In this document: positions 11,194 through 22,100 of the stretch, in pieces
Numbering within the stretch: the stretch's first letter is position 1
How the letters are laid out: every line of letters starts with the position of its first letter
Assembly (NCBI GenBank): GCA_964438735.1
Contig: CAYTLW010000026.1
Location: 9,827-73,826 of the forward strand
Origin: CAYTLW01 sp964438735
GTDB taxonomy: Bacteria; Myxococcota_A; UBA9042
Direction of reading: 5' to 3'
Length of the DNA stretch: 64,000 bases
The notes under the pieces: generated by a model
Told to the model about the DNA's origin: nothing
Databases searched by the model: none
Seen by the model: only the letters and a program-made list of their open reading frames with translations
Program-made: the position numbers and the translations under genes

Positions 11194-13038
11194 TCAGGAC
11201 GCCGCGATGGTCTGCCGGACCAGGCCGTCGACGGCGTCGCGCAGGTTGCGGGCCCGGTCGACCAGGCCGTCCAGCTCGGCGTCCATGGTGGCGCGGAACT
11301 CGACGTCGTCGATGGAGGGCAGGTTGATGCGCACGTTGTAGACGGCGCCCTCGACCCCCGCACATGCCATCAGGGCGGCGACGCCGGCATCGGTGACCGA
11401 AGCCGGGTTGCCCAGATTCGCCACGGTCGCGGCCAGCTCCAGCGCCTGCAGACAGGTGCGTGCGGTCTCAAGCGGCACCTGGGAGGCGGCCTGGTAGCCC
11501 AGCTGGATGGCTTGCTTACGCGCCGCTTTTTCCTGGGCCGTCTTGCGCGGCAGGCGCATGGCCACCAGCACGTGATTGAACGCGTCCGTATCCGTATCCA
11601 CCGACCGCACCAGCTTGTCGGTGAGCCCCTGCAGGCGTACGGCCAGGTCGTTCAGCTCGTCGGACTGCGCCATGTAGCCCTCCTTGCCGATGGCCAGGTT
11701 GGCGACCATGGCCAGCAGGGCGCCGCCCAACGCGCCCGAGAGCGCCGCCACGCTGCCGCCACCGGGAGCGGGGGATTCGCGGCTCACCTCGGCCACGAAT
11801 TCACGCGCCGGCAGGGCCATCAGGCAGTGGGCGGGCGCCTCCGGGATGCCCAGCACCTTGGCGTCGATATCGAAGGGGGCCACGTCGGCCAGGCCCATGG
11901 AGCGCACGGCGATCTCCATCATGTCGCGCCATGGCAGACCGGTGCTGCCGCCGAAGCGACGCTGGTAGAAGACCGCCGCGGCCATCATGGCCTCGAAGGG
12001 GATCACGCCCACGATCTCCGAACCGGTGACCACCAGGCCGCGCGTCCGTGCCAGCTCGCGCACCGCCTCCAGTACCTCGTGCACCGGGGTGATCTTGAAG
12101 TTGGTCAGGTTCATGGTGACCTGGGCGCAGCCATAGTCCTCGATGACCCAGCCAACGGCCTTGCAGTGCTCGAAGAGGCCCGGCTTCTTGACGATCTTGC
12201 CCTTCAACTTGTCAGGATTCTGGCCATATTTCGCCAGCCAGACGTCGAAATCGCTGTCGTGTGCCGCCGCAAAGTGGGCGCGCAGGTCGTCGATCGACCG
12301 CGAGACGTGGCCACAGAGTCCGCAGGGCATCGCGCCCTGCTCAGGTCGGTAGCGCAGCCGCTCGCCGCGGAAGTAGTCCGGCTCGATGTTGCCGACTCGG
12401 GTGGCCCGACCCTTCTCCCTGATCTCGTAGGCGATGTCGGTGGCGAACCGCTTGTCGCGGGTGTTCAGGTTGATGTTGTAGGCGATGAGGAACTCGCGCG
12501 CGCCGATGGTCACCACGCCGCTGCGGGCGATGGCCTCGTTCCACGCCGCGGGACCGAAGTCGGGCTTCCATTGCGGGTCGACGAGTTTGTCGGACAGGGC
12601 CTCGTACTCGCCCTTGCGCACCACCGCGAGATTGCGTCGTTCGGGCGTGGCCGCGGCGTGTTCATAGAGGTAGACCGGAATGCCCAATTCAGCGCCGACG
12701 CGGGCGCCCAATCGGCGGGCCAACTCGGCGCACTCTTCCATGGTCACACCGGCCACGGGCACGAATGGACAGACATCGGTCGCGCCATGGCGAGCATGGG
12801 CGCCGGTCTGCGTGCGCATATCGATGAGCTCGGCGGCTTTGCGAATAACCAGAAACGCGGCGTCGACCACCGCGTCGGGCGGCCCGACAAAAGTCAGCAC
12901 CGTGCGATTGGTATCGGCTCCGGGATCCACATCCAGCACCCGCACGCCGGCCACCTTCGCCGGTTCGGCGGCGATGGCGTCGATGACATCCTGGTTGCGA
13001 CCGTCGCTGAAGTTGGGCACGCATTCGACGAGTTTCAT
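11194..13038 (-). CDS. ftcD: Bifunctional glutamate formiminotransferase / formimidoyl-THF cyclodeaminase
   Basis: The 614-residue enzyme transfers the formimino group of formiminoglutamate (from histidine breakdown) to tetrahydrofolate and then releases ammonia. The formiminotransferase part starts MKLVECVPNFSDG and contains H82 in TGAHARHGATD, the expected catalytic histidine. The cyclodeaminase part begins near residue 405 (FVAEVSRESPAPGGGSVAAL) and runs to the end. Between the two halves of the transferase is an unusual segment with C239, C242, H255 and H260 spaced like a C2H2 zinc finger (CGLCGHVSRSIDDLRAHF). The start at 13038 has a GGAGGTCGAC site; an upstream Met five codons earlier is less likely. 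No other histidine-degradation gene is nearby. It lies just upstream of the glmS-like gene and may be co-transcribed. Confidence 0.92.
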   Translation of the reverse strand: MKLVECVPNFSDGRNQDVIDAIAAEPAKVAGVRVLDVDPGADTNRTVLTFVGPPDAVVDAAFLVIRKAAELIDMRTQTGAHARHGATDVCPFVPVAGVTMEECAELARRLGARVGAELGIPVYLYEHAAATPERRNLAVVRKGEYEALSDKLVDPQWKPDFGPAAWNEAIARSGVVTIGAREFLIAYNINLNTRDKRFATDIAYEIREKGRATRVGNIEPDYFRGERLRYRPEQGAMPCGLCGHVSRSIDDLRAHFAAAHDSDFDVWLAKYGQNPDKLKGKIVKKPGLFEHCKAVGWVIEDYGCAQVTMNLTNFKITPVHEVLEAVRELARTRGLVVTGSEIVGVIPFEAMMAAAVFYQRRFGGSTGLPWRDMMEIAVRSMGLADVAPFDIDAKVLGIPEAPAHCLMALPAREFVAEVSRESPAPGGGSVAALSGALGGALLAMVANLAIGKEGYMAQSDELNDLAVRLQGLTDKLVRSVDTDTDAFNHVLVAMRLPRKTAQEKAARKQAIQLGYQAASQVPLETARTCLQALELAATVANLGNPASVTDAGVAALMACAGVEGAVYNVRINLPSIDDVEFRATMDAELDGLVDRARNLRDAVDGLVRQTIAAS

Positions 13039-13272
13039 GTCGACCTCCGACAAAGGGGGGCGATGGTGGGATGGTTGGCCGCTTCTGGCAATGGCGGGGC
13101 GATCACGTGGATCGACGCCCAGGCGCTACAACGATTGCGGCACGGCGCGCCGGCGTGGTGCAGCAACTCGACCCGACGGCGACACGGCGACATCGGTTCG
13201 ACTTCGCGCTGCCAGCGGGCACGACGATCGGCTATCCTGCGATCACGCACCGCCCGACCCTGCCGAGGCCCC

Positions 13273-14346
13273 ATGCACGCCAACGCCGACCTGATCCATC
13301 GCCCCCACCTGCTGCGGGCCGACAATCTGACCCCGCCCACGCGCACACCGTGGGGTGGCACCCGCATCATCGAGCACTACAAGTCGGCCCTGAATGTCGC
13401 CCCTCCGGGCACCCGCGTCGGCGAATCCTGGGAAGTATCGGTGGAGCCGGCCTTCCCCAGTGTCCTGGAGGAAGGCGACCTGACCCTGGCCGAGGCCATC
13501 GCCACGGCGCCGGAGGACTGGCTGGGCGCCCAGGTGTCCGCCCGTCACGGCGGCCAGACGCCGCTGCTGATCAAGTTGCTGGACTCGGCCGAACCCTTGT
13601 CCGTGCAGGTCCACCCAGACGCCGACGATCCCGCCCTGGCCGAACATGAGAGCGGCAAACCCGAGGCGTGGGTGGTGCTGGACGCCGAACCGGGCGCTGG
13701 CCTCTACCTCGGGCTGCGCGACAACCTGACGCGGGCCGACCTGGCCCGTTGTCTGGCCGAAGACGGCCGCCTGGACCGGATGATGAATTTCGTGCCGGTA
13801 CAATCCGGCGACGCCTTCGTCATCGAAGCGGGCACACCCCACGCCATCGGTCCCGGCATCACGTTGCTGGAGCCGCAATTCGTGCTGCCGGGTCGCACCG
13901 GCATCACCTATCGCTTCTGGGATTGGAATCGTCGCTACGACCCTGCCGGTCAACCCGATGCCAACGGCCAACCGCGCGCGCTACACGTCGATCGCTCCCT
14001 GGCCGTGACCCGCTGGGACGCGCCCCGCGGCCAGGAGTTCGTCGCATCGTGTCGCGCGGAGGCGGAGGTAGAACGGCTGGCCGAGGTATCGCGCCGGGCG
14101 CTGCTGCGCACGCCATGGTTCGAGGTTGATCGCCTGCAGGGCGCCGGCCGGTTCACATTGCCCGCGCCGGCCACGATGACGGCGTTCATTTGCGTCGACG
14201 GCGCCGCCCGGTTGGCCACGGGCACGGCGGGGGTGGCCCTCGTCCGCGGACGCAGCGCTGTGGTCCCGGCAGCGGCGGGCGACATCGAGCTGGACGGCCT
14301 GCAATTCGACATCTTCGCTGTCCGCTCTCCCGTTGACGGCGCCTGA
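13273..14346 (+). CDS. manA: Mannose-6-phosphate isomerase, class I
   Basis: The 357-residue zinc enzyme interconverts fructose 6-phosphate and mannose 6-phosphate. Family features are LLIKLLDSAEPLSVQVHPD (about 92-110, with the metal-binding Gln and His), HESGKPEAWVVLDAE, and the cupin-like IEAGTPHAIGPGITLLEPQ around residues 185-203. The segment ITYRFWDWNRRYD also fits ManA-type proteins. The start is ATG 13273, preceded by GAGG; an open frame continues far upstream but is antisense to ftcD and glmS and is not coding. A TATCCT box at 13233-13238 is a candidate promoter. It is divergent from ftcD with 234 nt between. ManA here could supply mannose for envelope glycans and shares its fructose-6-phosphate pool with the nearby GlmS-like enzyme. 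Confidence 0.92.
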   Translation: MHANADLIHRPHLLRADNLTPPTRTPWGGTRIIEHYKSALNVAPPGTRVGESWEVSVEPAFPSVLEEGDLTLAEAIATAPEDWLGAQVSARHGGQTPLLIKLLDSAEPLSVQVHPDADDPALAEHESGKPEAWVVLDAEPGAGLYLGLRDNLTRADLARCLAEDGRLDRMMNFVPVQSGDAFVIEAGTPHAIGPGITLLEPQFVLPGRTGITYRFWDWNRRYDPAGQPDANGQPRALHVDRSLAVTRWDAPRGQEFVASCRAEAEVERLAEVSRRALLRTPWFEVDRLQGAGRFTLPAPATMTAFICVDGAARLATGTAGVALVRGRSAVVPAAAGDIELDGLQFDIFAVRSPVDGA

Positions 14347-14367
14347 GCGCCGCAGGGCACGCCGCGC

Positions 14368-14396
14368 TTGCCTTGCGACGAGTGCTGGGGCAGAGT
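14368..14396 (+). promoter_or_regulatory. Putative promoter of the double-FKBP gene
   Basis: TTGCCT (14368-14373) and CAGAGT (14391-14396) are separated by 17 nt. The -10 box ends 8 nt before ATG 14405, which lacks a Shine-Dalgarno sequence. Both boxes match the consensus only partly. Confidence 0.3.
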
Positions 14397-14404
14397 CCGG
14401 CGCC

Positions 14405-15367
<963 letters not shown>

Positions 15368-15422
15368 GGCAATCGCCCGCCCATGAGGCGGGCCTCCGGC
15401 ACCCCGCAGCCCGGACACATCC

Positions 15423-16472
15423 ATGCAACGCCTCGAGGCCCTGGCATCGACCCTTGATGTCGCCTCGTGGCATGTGATCCGCGACGAGCCTTCCGGCCTG
15501 CGGGCGCTCATCATCCTCGACGATACGACCCTGGGCCCCGCCGCTGGCGGCGTGCGGACCCGCCGCTATGCCGACGAGGCGGACGCCGTGGCCGAATGCG
15601 CCGGTCTGGCCAGGGCCATGACGGTCAAGTGCGCCATCTCCGGTCTGGATGCCGGCGGCGGCAAGACCGTGGTCCTGGACCACGCGGCGATGGATCGCCC
15701 GCGAGCCTTCGAAGCATTGGGACGCGCCGTGCAGTCGCTGAAGGGTCGCTATCTGACGGCTGGAGACCTGGGCACCGCCGGCGACGACCTCGAAGCCATG
15801 GCGCGCTGCACGGAATACGTGCGCACCGACGAGGCCCACCTGGGCGCCGCCGTGGGCCGTGGCCTTGTGCGATGTGTCGAGGCCTGCGTGCAGCTTCGCA
15901 GCGGCGCCGGGCACGCGGAGCGGTCCATTTCACTGGACGGGCTCGTGGTGGCCATTCAAGGCTGCGGGGCGATGGGAGCAGCGGCGGCGACCGAACTGCG
16001 CCAACGAGGATGCCGACTGCTGCTCGCCGACCTGGATGACGGCCGCGCCCGACGAGTCGCCGAGGCTGTGCAAGGCACGGTGGTCCCGGCCTCGAGCATC
16101 CTGGCCAGCCCCTGCGACGTGCTGGCCCCATGCGCGGCCGGTGGTGTGATCGATGTGTCCGAGGCCGACACTGTGGCGGCCTTTGCTGTATGCGGCGCTG
16201 CCAACAACATCCTGGCAGGGCCCGCAGCCGAACGGCGGCTACGGGAACGCGGTGTCGTCTTTGTACCCGACTCGCTGTCATCGGCTGGCGCGGTCATCGA
16301 AGGCGTTGGCGAGACGATCATGGGGCTATCGGATCGCGAAGGGCTCATCGACCGCCTGCGCGAGACGACGGTGGACGTGCTGCGACGAGCCCTGGCGGCC
16401 GGTACAACCGGCTCCGAGGTGGTCGCTCGGCTGGCGAGCGAGCGCATCGCTGCGCACGGAGGTGGACGGTGA
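15423..16472 (+). CDS. Leucine/valine dehydrogenase-like amino acid dehydrogenase
   Basis: The 349-residue protein belongs to the Glu/Leu/Phe/Val dehydrogenase family, NAD-dependent oxidative deamination of branched-chain or aromatic amino acids. LGPAAGGVR (about 37-45) matches the substrate loop. The lysines expected at the active site are K69 in MTVKCAISGLDAGGG and K81 directly after. A dinucleotide-binding motif QGCGAMG lies near residues 179-185. The segment CGAANNIL is also typical of the Leu branch. Length fits leucine dehydrogenase (about 350-365). Its stop overlaps the GTG of yjbQ, so the two are translationally coupled. Leucine, valine and phenylalanine specificity cannot be separated by eye. 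No strong ribosome binding site precedes ATG 15423. Confidence 0.85.
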   Translation: MQRLEALASTLDVASWHVIRDEPSGLRALIILDDTTLGPAAGGVRTRRYADEADAVAECAGLARAMTVKCAISGLDAGGGKTVVLDHAAMDRPRAFEALGRAVQSLKGRYLTAGDLGTAGDDLEAMARCTEYVRTDEAHLGAAVGRGLVRCVEACVQLRSGAGHAERSISLDGLVVAIQGCGAMGAAAATELRQRGCRLLLADLDDGRARRVAEAVQGTVVPASSILASPCDVLAPCAAGGVIDVSEADTVAAFAVCGAANNILAGPAAERRLRERGVVFVPDSLSSAGAVIEGVGETIMGLSDREGLIDRLRETTVDVLRRALAAGTTGSEVVARLASERIAAHGGGR

Positions 16473-16876
16473 TCGAGCGAATCCAGTTGCGGCCCCGTGG
16501 CCAGGGAATGGTGGAGTTCACCCGAGAGCTGACGGCCTGCGTCTCCCGCGCCGGCTTGAACGAGGGGTTGTGCACGGTCTTCGTCCGGCACACCTCCTGC
16601 AGCCTGGTCATCCAGGAGAACGCCGACCCATCCGCACAACGCGACCTGGAACAGTGGCTGCGTCGCCTGGTGCCCGAACGCGACCCGCTGTACACGCACA
16701 CCGCGGAGGGCGATGACGACATGCCGGCGCACATCAAGGCCGCGCTGACGGCCACGTCGCTTTCGATTCCCATCGAGCGAGGACGCCTGTCTTTGGGCAC
16801 CTGGCAAGGCATTTTTCTATGGGAACATCGCGATCGAGGTGGGGTCCGCAACGTCGTTGTGCATATTGGTGCTTGA
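16469..16876 (+). CDS. YjbQ-family protein
   Basis: The 135-residue protein belongs to the small, widespread YjbQ/UPF0047 family. Some members show weak thiamine-phosphate synthase activity, but the true role is unsettled. The conserved core VRHTSCSLVIQENADPS, the HTAEGDDDMPAHIKAAL segment and GRLSLGTWQGIFLWEHR are all present, with the His residues expected to bind metal. The GTG start at 16469 is preceded by GGAGGTGG and overlaps the upstream dehydrogenase stop by four bases (GTGA), so the pair forms an operon. A frame open further upstream is within the dehydrogenase gene and was not used. Confidence 0.88.
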   Translation: MIERIQLRPRGQGMVEFTRELTACVSRAGLNEGLCTVFVRHTSCSLVIQENADPSAQRDLEQWLRRLVPERDPLYTHTAEGDDDMPAHIKAALTATSLSIPIERGRLSLGTWQGIFLWEHRDRGGVRNVVVHIGA

Positions 16877-16965
16877 ACGGGCGCGCAGGACGGGGTATTG
16901 AGGCGCCGGTTTGAACGACGGTCAAATGACGGGACACGGCAACCGGCGCAAGGCAGGGGGCGCAC

Positions 16966-18885
16966 ATGGGTGAGCATTCGGTAGCTCAGGCGATGAGCGA
17001 AGAGGAACTGCAGACCTTCATGCGGGCCCTGCTCGAAGATGTTGCCGCGCTCGAACGCATGCTCGAGACGGGACTGATCGAGTCCGGCATTCGCCGCATC
17101 GGTGCCGAACAGGAGATGTTCCTGGTCGACTCGCAGCAACGTCCCGCGCCGGTGGTGATGAAGGTGATGAAGGCCCTCAAGGGCCACGAACAGTTCACCA
17201 CCGAGCTGGCCCGATTCAACCTCGAGGCCAACTCCAAGCCCTACGTCTACGGCGGCGACTGCCTGCGCAAGCTGGAGAAGGAGCTGCGCGGCCTGTATCG
17301 CACGGCCCTGAACGCCGCCGATAAATGCGACTCCCAGGTGGCGCTCACGGGCATCCTGCCGACGATCAACATGAGCGATCTCGGCCTGGATAACATGACG
17401 CCCATGCCGCGCTACTACGCCTTGAACCAGGCCATGGCCTCGCTCCGCGGCGGCGACTTCCAGACGGTCATCAAGGGCGTCGACGAGCTGCACGCGGTGC
17501 ACGACAACGTGATGTTGGAGGCCTGCAATACGAGCTTCCAGCTGCACTTCCAGGTCGCGGCGGATGAGTTCGCCAAGCTCTACAACATCTCCCAGGCCGT
17601 GACCGGCCCTGTACTGGCCGCGGCGGTGAACTCGCCGCTGCTGCTGGGCCATCGGCTCTGGCGCGAGACGCGCATCGCGCTCTTCCAGCAGAGCGTCGAC
17701 GCCCGCTCCTCTGCGGTGACCATGCGCGGCGCCCGACCCCGTGTGCATTTCGGCGACAGCTGGGTGCGCGAGAGTGTCATCGAGATCTTCCGCGAGGACA
17801 TCGCCCGCTTCCGCGTCGTGCTGGCTACGGATACGGGCGATCCGCCGCTGGAGATGCTGCGCAATGGCGAGATCCCCAAGCTGGCCGCCCTCTGTCTGCA
17901 CAATGGCACGGTCTATCGCTGGAATCGGCCCTGCTACGGTCTCACCGGAGGCAAGCCTCACCTGCGTATCGAAAACCGCGTGCTGCCATCGGGGCCGACC
18001 GTGCTCGACGAGATGGCCAACGCCGCGTTCTTCTTCGGCCTGATGAGCGGCATGCTCGAAGAGTACGGCCCCATCGACAAGGTGATGGAGTTCGACGACG
18101 CCAAGGGCAACTTCATCGCCAGCGCCCGCCGCGGCCTCAACGCCGAGTTCAACTGGGTGGGCGGCGAGACCATCGCGGCCCGCGAGCTGATCATCGAGCG
18201 CCTCGTGCCGCTGGCGCGCGAGGGATTGCGCGCTTCGGGCATCGACGCAGAGGACATCAATCGCTACCTGAACATCATCGAGGAGCGCGTCAAACGCGGC
18301 CGCACCGGGTCGGACTGGGCCCTGCAATCGCTCGCCCATATGAAGACCGAGGGCGGCAACCAGGACGAACGCCTGCGCACGCTCACGGCGGTCACCATCG
18401 CCCGGCAGCGCAAGGGCCGCCCGGTGCACAGTTGGAAACTCGCCTCCCTGTCCGAGAGCGAGGACTGGCAGAACAGCTTCCGCACGGTCGGCCAATTCAT
18501 GGACACCGACCTGTTCACGGTCCGCGAGCAGGACATCGTCGATCTGGCCGCGACCCTGATGGAATGGGAGTACGTGCGCTACATCCTGGTCGAGGATGCC
18601 GATGGCGGGCTCGTGGGCCTGGTGTCCTATGCGCAGCTTCTCAAGCTCGTCAGCCGCCGTTTCGACCAGGCCACGGGCACGGTGACCGTCGGCAGCATCA
18701 TGTTGCGGGATCCCCCAACGGCTACCCCGCAGACCAGCACCTACGACGCCATCACGTTGATGCGCAAGAGCGGCCTGGGCTGCGTGCCGGTGCTCAGCGA
18801 CGGCAAGCTCGTCGGCATCGTCACCGAGCGCCACTTCATGGACGTAGCGCAGCGCTTGATGGAACGCGGCACCAAGCGCAACTGA
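16966..18885 (+). CDS. GCS2-type carboxylate-amine ligase fused to a CBS-domain pair
   Basis: The 639-residue protein has, at about residues 30-440, the fold signature of the glutamate-cysteine ligase 2 family: RIGAEQEMFLVD near the start, ARFNLEANSKP, HLRIENRVLPSGPT, and catalytic-type Glu and Arg residues. Residues about 505-635 form two CBS repeats (VGQFMDTDLFTV and VGSIMLRDPPTATP, each followed by a VGLVSYAQLLKL or VGIVTERHFMD segment). CBS pairs usually bind adenine nucleotides and control the attached enzyme. Known GCS2 ligases join glutamate to cysteine or other amines; the substrate here is open. ATG 16966 has AGGGGGCGCAC before it. It stands alone, 89 nt after yjbQ. Confidence 0.85.
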   Translation: MGEHSVAQAMSEEELQTFMRALLEDVAALERMLETGLIESGIRRIGAEQEMFLVDSQQRPAPVVMKVMKALKGHEQFTTELARFNLEANSKPYVYGGDCLRKLEKELRGLYRTALNAADKCDSQVALTGILPTINMSDLGLDNMTPMPRYYALNQAMASLRGGDFQTVIKGVDELHAVHDNVMLEACNTSFQLHFQVAADEFAKLYNISQAVTGPVLAAAVNSPLLLGHRLWRETRIALFQQSVDARSSAVTMRGARPRVHFGDSWVRESVIEIFREDIARFRVVLATDTGDPPLEMLRNGEIPKLAALCLHNGTVYRWNRPCYGLTGGKPHLRIENRVLPSGPTVLDEMANAAFFFGLMSGMLEEYGPIDKVMEFDDAKGNFIASARRGLNAEFNWVGGETIAARELIIERLVPLAREGLRASGIDAEDINRYLNIIEERVKRGRTGSDWALQSLAHMKTEGGNQDERLRTLTAVTIARQRKGRPVHSWKLASLSESEDWQNSFRTVGQFMDTDLFTVREQDIVDLAATLMEWEYVRYILVEDADGGLVGLVSYAQLLKLVSRRFDQATGTVTVGSIMLRDPPTATPQTSTYDAITLMRKSGLGCVPVLSDGKLVGIVTERHFMDVAQRLMERGTKRN

Positions 18886-18993
18886 GCGCAATGAGCGCAA
18901 TAGCTGAAGAGGCGCTACCCAGCGCGGCGCAGCGACCCTCGACATCGCCACCCCTGCAGTCTCCACCGGCAGACCGGTCGGCTTTGTCAGCAT

Positions 18994-19022
18994 TTGTGAA
19001 TAGCGGCGGGGTCCGCGATAAT
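18994..19022 (+). promoter_or_regulatory. Putative sigma-70 promoter of the cysteine-array/radical SAM operon
   Basis: TTGTGA (18994-18999) and GATAAT (19017-19022) are 17 nt apart, a good match to the sigma-70 consensus. They lie 83 nt upstream of ATG 19105, in the 219-nt gap after the GCS2-CBS gene. Confidence 0.5.
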
Positions 19023-19104
19023 CCGCTGTGGCCCGCCGGGCCCGGTGGGATTCGTTTATCCAACAGCCGGAGGGAGGAGGCGCAAAGGCTTGATATTGAA
19101 GGAG

Positions 19105-22100
19105 ATGAGATCACGAATCGGAGGCGGCGTCCTGCGCGGCGTCGCGGTGTCGTGGTTCGTCTTTTTGACAGCCTGCCTCGATCCGCTGCCTGAGGTGGTG
19201 CTGGAGTGCAAGAGCAATATCGAGTGCCCCAGCGGAATCTGCAGCAACGGTGAATGCGCACCCGTGGCGACGTTGAATGACATCCCGCCGACCGCCGACG
19301 GACTGGGCGAGACCGATCAGTTCCAGGCCGATACCACGCAACCCTCAGATGGCGTCGATGGTGCCGCCGATGTGCTCGCCCCTTGTGAAGAGAACGTCGA
19401 ATGCCTCGGCCGGGTGGAGGGCTTGGGACCCTGCGAAGAGCCCTTCTGCGATGACGGTGTGTGCAAAAGCCAGCCGTTGTCCAAAGGCGACCCCTGCACG
19501 GTCGGCGGGGTGTGCCCGATCTCCGGCTCCTGCTCCGGCATCGTGTGCGAGACGGGTGACAAGAAGAAGTGCGACGACGACAACGACTGCACAGTGGACG
19601 CCTGCGGCCCTGATGGCTGCTCCCACAAGGCGGAGGTGGATGGCTTGCCCTGCCCGGGCGACCAGCTCTTCTGCACCGCCGGACATTGCGCCACCGGCGA
19701 GTGCATCAACGTGGTCAAGACCGATCACTGCCTCATCGCTGGCCTGTGCTACGTCCAGGGCGCCTACGAGGCGGACTCGCCCTGCCTGCGCTGCGAACCC
19801 AAAGACGCCGCCACCCAGCTGTCCTGGACGCCCATCACCAGCGGTTCTTGCGACGACGGCGACTGGTGCACGGTCACCGACGATTGCGATCTGAACTCGA
19901 ACTGCTCCGGATTGCCGGTCGACTGCCTCGACGACAACCCGTGCACCAACAGCAGCTGTGACTCGGTCAAGGGCTGCGTGCATATGCCCAACCAGGCGAC
20001 CTGCAGCGATGACGATCCGTGCACCCTCTTCGGCACCTGCGGCGACGGCAAATGCGGCCCGGGCAAGAAGATCTCCTGCGATGACGGCAACCCCTGCACG
20101 ACCGATAAGTGCGAACCGCAGATCGGCTGCGTCTATACCCCCAACGAGGCCGACTGCATCGCCGACGCCGACCCGTGTACCAAGGACCACTGCCTGGGCG
20201 GGGCGTGCATCGCCGTGCCGGCGGTCAACGTCTGCAAGATCGCCGGCACCTGCGTGGCGGCCAACGCCAAAGCCGACGCCAACCCCTGCCTGATCTGTCA
20301 CCCCGCCACGGACGCCAAGAGCTGGACGCTGCTCATCGGCGCGGCTTGCGACGACGGCAACAAGTGCACCGTGGGCGACATCTGCACCAAGGGCAACAAG
20401 TGCGAGGGCGAACCCGCCGCCTGCTTCGACAACAACATCTGCACCGCCGACTCCTGCTCGCCCGACAAGGGCTGCGTGTTCACCGCTGTGGGCGGCAAAT
20501 GCGATGACGACAGCGCCTGCACGCTCGACGATAAATGCCTGGCCGGCAAGTGCCTGGGCACCTCCCTGGAGCCCAAGGATTGCGCCGACGGCAACCCGTG
20601 CACCACCGACGGCTGCGACGCCGGCATCGGCTGCACGCACACGCCCAACAACGCCCCCTGCGACGATGGCGACAAGTGCACCAAGGGCGACATCTGCAGC
20701 GCCGCCAAGTGCATCGCCGGCGGCGTGGTCTGCCCCTGCGAGACCAACGCCGACTGCAGCGACGGCAACCCATGCACCCAGGATGTGTGCATCAAGGGCA
20801 CCGGCTGCATCAACCCGCTCTCCGATCCCAAGCAGGGCTGCAATGACGGCAACAAGTGCACCTCCGGCGACCACTGCGTCAACGGCCTCTGCCAGGGTAA
20901 GACGATCGATTGCGACGACGAGAACGCATGCACCAAGGACAGTTGTGGCGCCAAAAAGGGATGCAGCTACATCGACCTGCAGGGCATCAAGTGCAGCGAT
21001 TCCAGCGCCTGCACCAAGGCGGACCTCTGCCTGCAGGGAGAGTGCAAAGGCACGCCGAAGAACTGCGATGATGGCGACCCGTGCAGTGACGACTGGTGCG
21101 ATCCGGGCAGCGGCGCCTGTGGCCACTTCGACGCCGCCGACGGCAGCCCCTGCGCCAGCGACGGCGTCGCCTGCACCATCGATCAATGCCACAACGGCAA
21201 ATGCGACCACGACGACATCAAGGCCGAGTTCTGCCTCATCGGCGGCTTCTGCTACAGCGGCGGCGCGCCCCATTCCGGCAAACAATGTCTCGGCTGCCAG
21301 CCGTTGAAGAACGCCAAGGACTGGTCTGTTCTGACCGGCAACGGCTGCAACGACTACGACGCCTGCACCTACGACACGACCTGCAACAAACAGGGCAGCT
21401 GCGTGGGCAAGCCGACCGATTGCAACGACAACAACTCCTGCACCAAGGACGCCTGCAACCCCCAGGCGGCCGGCGGCAACGGCTGTGTGCATCTGGCGGT
21501 CGGGGGCCCTTGCAACGACGGCAATAAGTGCACCACCAACGATGTCTGCAACGGCGGCACCTGCGGCGGCGAGTTGGTGAAATGCGACGACGGCAACACC
21601 TGCACCATCGATGACTGCGGCAAGACCATCGGCTGCTTCGTCAAGCCTGCGGCCAACGGCCTGGCCTGCGCCAGCGACGGACAGGAATGCACCGTGGACC
21701 TGTGCGAAAAGGGCGCCTGCGCCCACCAGCCCATCGACGGTTGGTGTCTCATCGGTGGCCAGTGCATCTCGGCCAGCACCAAGGCCGCCGGCAAACCCTG
21801 CATGGCTTGTGTGCCATCGGCGCACATTCTGGACTGGACGTTCGTGGCCGGCGGTCCCTGCGACGACGGCGACCCCTGCACCGGCGCGGACGCTTGCGAC
21901 AACGGCGGCTGCCAGGGCGATCCGGACAAGGCCTGCGATGACGGCAATCCGTGCACGGATGACAGCTGCAACGCCGCCAACGGCTGCAGCCACAAGGCCA
22001 ACAAGGCCGGCTGCGATGACGGCAATGCGTGCACGGTGGGCGACACCTGCGCGGCCGGAAAATGCCTCGCCGGCGGACCCTTGAAGTGCACGCAGAAGCC

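Noticed and set aside
10501..13272. Very long open frame on the plus strand running into manA
   Set aside because: It is antisense to glmS and ftcD, whose protein motifs are unmistakable. High GC leaves opposite frames free of stops. Only the part from 13273 (ManA) is coding.
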